The position numbers and the translations under genes were made by a program. Shown here piece by piece: positions 63,412 to 64,000 of a stretch of 64,000 bases of DNA. Numbering within the stretch: the stretch's first letter is position 1; the number at the start of each line of letters is the position of its first letter. Below the pieces are notes generated by a model, which saw nothing but the letters and a program-made list of their open reading frames with translations, ran no database searches and was not told where the DNA came from. The stretch comes from Hydractinia symbiolongicarpus (Eukaryota; Cnidaria; Hydrozoa; Anthoathecata; Hydractiniidae), in assembly GCF_029227915.1 (NCBI RefSeq), contig NC_079880.1, positions 24,740,501 to 24,804,500 on the forward strand, given 5' to 3'.

Positions 63412-63969
63412 GTGAAAATGCAACTGGGTGAAGCTAAAGAACAGTTGAATAGTATTAGAATAGAGCTGAACGAAAGAAACTATTCTATTCATAGCAAAAA
63501 AGTTAAAGCAGAAGCAGTTTTGCTTTCAATTGTTGCAATCTACATGTATTTAAATATTCATTTAGCGACCTTCAAATATGACAGCAAGTGCCCAGACAAA
63601 GTCAAATTATAAACATAAAAACACATCTAAATATCTTATTGGAGTTTTCCCTGCTGGTCCAATTATGTTTCTGTCAAGTGCTGGGGTGGCAGAGTTTCAG
63701 ATAAACAAGTCACCATCGAATCTGGATTTATTGAAACGTTGGAAGTTGGTGATTGTATTTTGGCTGACCAAGGTTTTAATATCAAGGAAGACTTGGCAGT
63801 GAAAGGAGCAATTTTAAAAATACTAAGTTTCACTAAAGGAAAATAACAAGGGAATGGGTCAGCATTTGATGCACGTAATCATGCGGAACGAGTCATAGAG
63901 AGAGACAGTAAAGAAATTTTGCATATTGAATTTAAATATCCTAATCACACAAGTACAGAAGTATTGTAA
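63412..63969 (+). pseudogene. THAP/DDE_Tnp_4 transposase core relic
   Basis: A helical linker (EAKEQLNSIRIELNERNYSI) precedes NYKHKNTSKYLIGVFPAG (63.61-63.65 kb). After a one-base shift come GGRVSDKQVTIESG, the second catalytic Asp in CILADQGFNIKEDLA, and later ERVIERDSKEILHI with the Glu region. A stop (63844-63846) and shifts make it inactive. The family is the same as the antisense relic at 31.7-32.3 kb but a separate copy. Confidence 0.7.
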
Positions 63970-64000
63970 CATAAGAATATATAAGAGATATATGTATAAG

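Overview
The window is eukaryotic (metazoan) nuclear DNA. It is AT-rich (roughly two-thirds A+T by eye), has spliced genes with GT-AG introns, and is dominated by transposable elements in many stages of decay. The families seen (BEL/Pao with a DUF1759-type gag, an esterase/EN/RT LINE with a 2A-like motif, an R2-type LINE with a restriction-like endonuclease, THAP/DDE_Tnp_4 transposases, an rve-like integrase relic, SWIM/YqaJ and HECT-type relics) suggest a cnidarian, possibly a hydrozoan. That assignment is an inference from protein families I recognise, not from a marker gene.

Layout. 0.26-5.8 kb: the 3' end of a receptor-type guanylyl cyclase gene (+ strand, five exons, stop at 5623-5625, two AATAAA signals). 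One base-recognition position carries Asp where guanylyl cyclases carry Cys. Intron 4 holds a 3 x 89-bp array and decayed ~100-bp repeats that recur inverted near 7.3 kb. 6.1-6.4 kb: a small unrecognised ORF. 6.5-7.0 kb: a tandem repeat whose joints are TGACGTCA-like palindromes. 7.7-11.7 kb (- strand): an R2-type LINE (RT, CCHC knuckle, PD..ELT endonuclease) abutting a ubiquitin-specific-protease fragment in the same orientation, with a 188-bp dispersed repeat at its 5' side. 12.8-14.4 kb: HECT-like and integrase relics. 14.4-22.5 kb: mostly non-coding, with hairpins and a ~42-bp minisatellite.

22.6-32.5 kb is a graveyard. In order it holds a frameshifted cnidarian repeat-family gene, a BEL/Pao pol relic with a probable LTR start, a LINE 2A/N-terminal relic, a DUF6570-like piece, an RPA-like OB-fold piece, a spliced SWIM/YqaJ pseudogene and an antisense DDE_Tnp_4 relic. 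32.7-32.9 kb is a long hairpin. 34.9-39.8 kb is a nearly full-length LINE: ORF1 is an SGNH esterase with a basic tail and a membrane segment; ORF2 has hydrophobic segments, a 2A-like motif, EN and RT, with one frameshift and a His-to-Arg change in the EN. 42.1-43.7 kb is a foldback-like element built of short GC-rich palindromes.

49.97-57.39 kb is the best-preserved object: a complete BEL/Pao LTR retrotransposon with 551-bp LTRs differing at three positions by eye, a 5-bp target duplication and one uninterrupted 2051-codon gag-pol ORF. After it come repeats, another repeat-family pseudogene, a second copy of the 188-bp repeat, a tRNA-headed SINE (61.1-61.5 kb) and a THAP/DDE_Tnp_4 transposon relic running to the right edge.

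Only the cyclase looks like an ordinary host gene. The rest is mobile DNA of different ages, from very young (BEL/Pao) through fairly young (esterase LINE) to old relics, and most relics can be assigned only by short conserved blocks in shifting frames.
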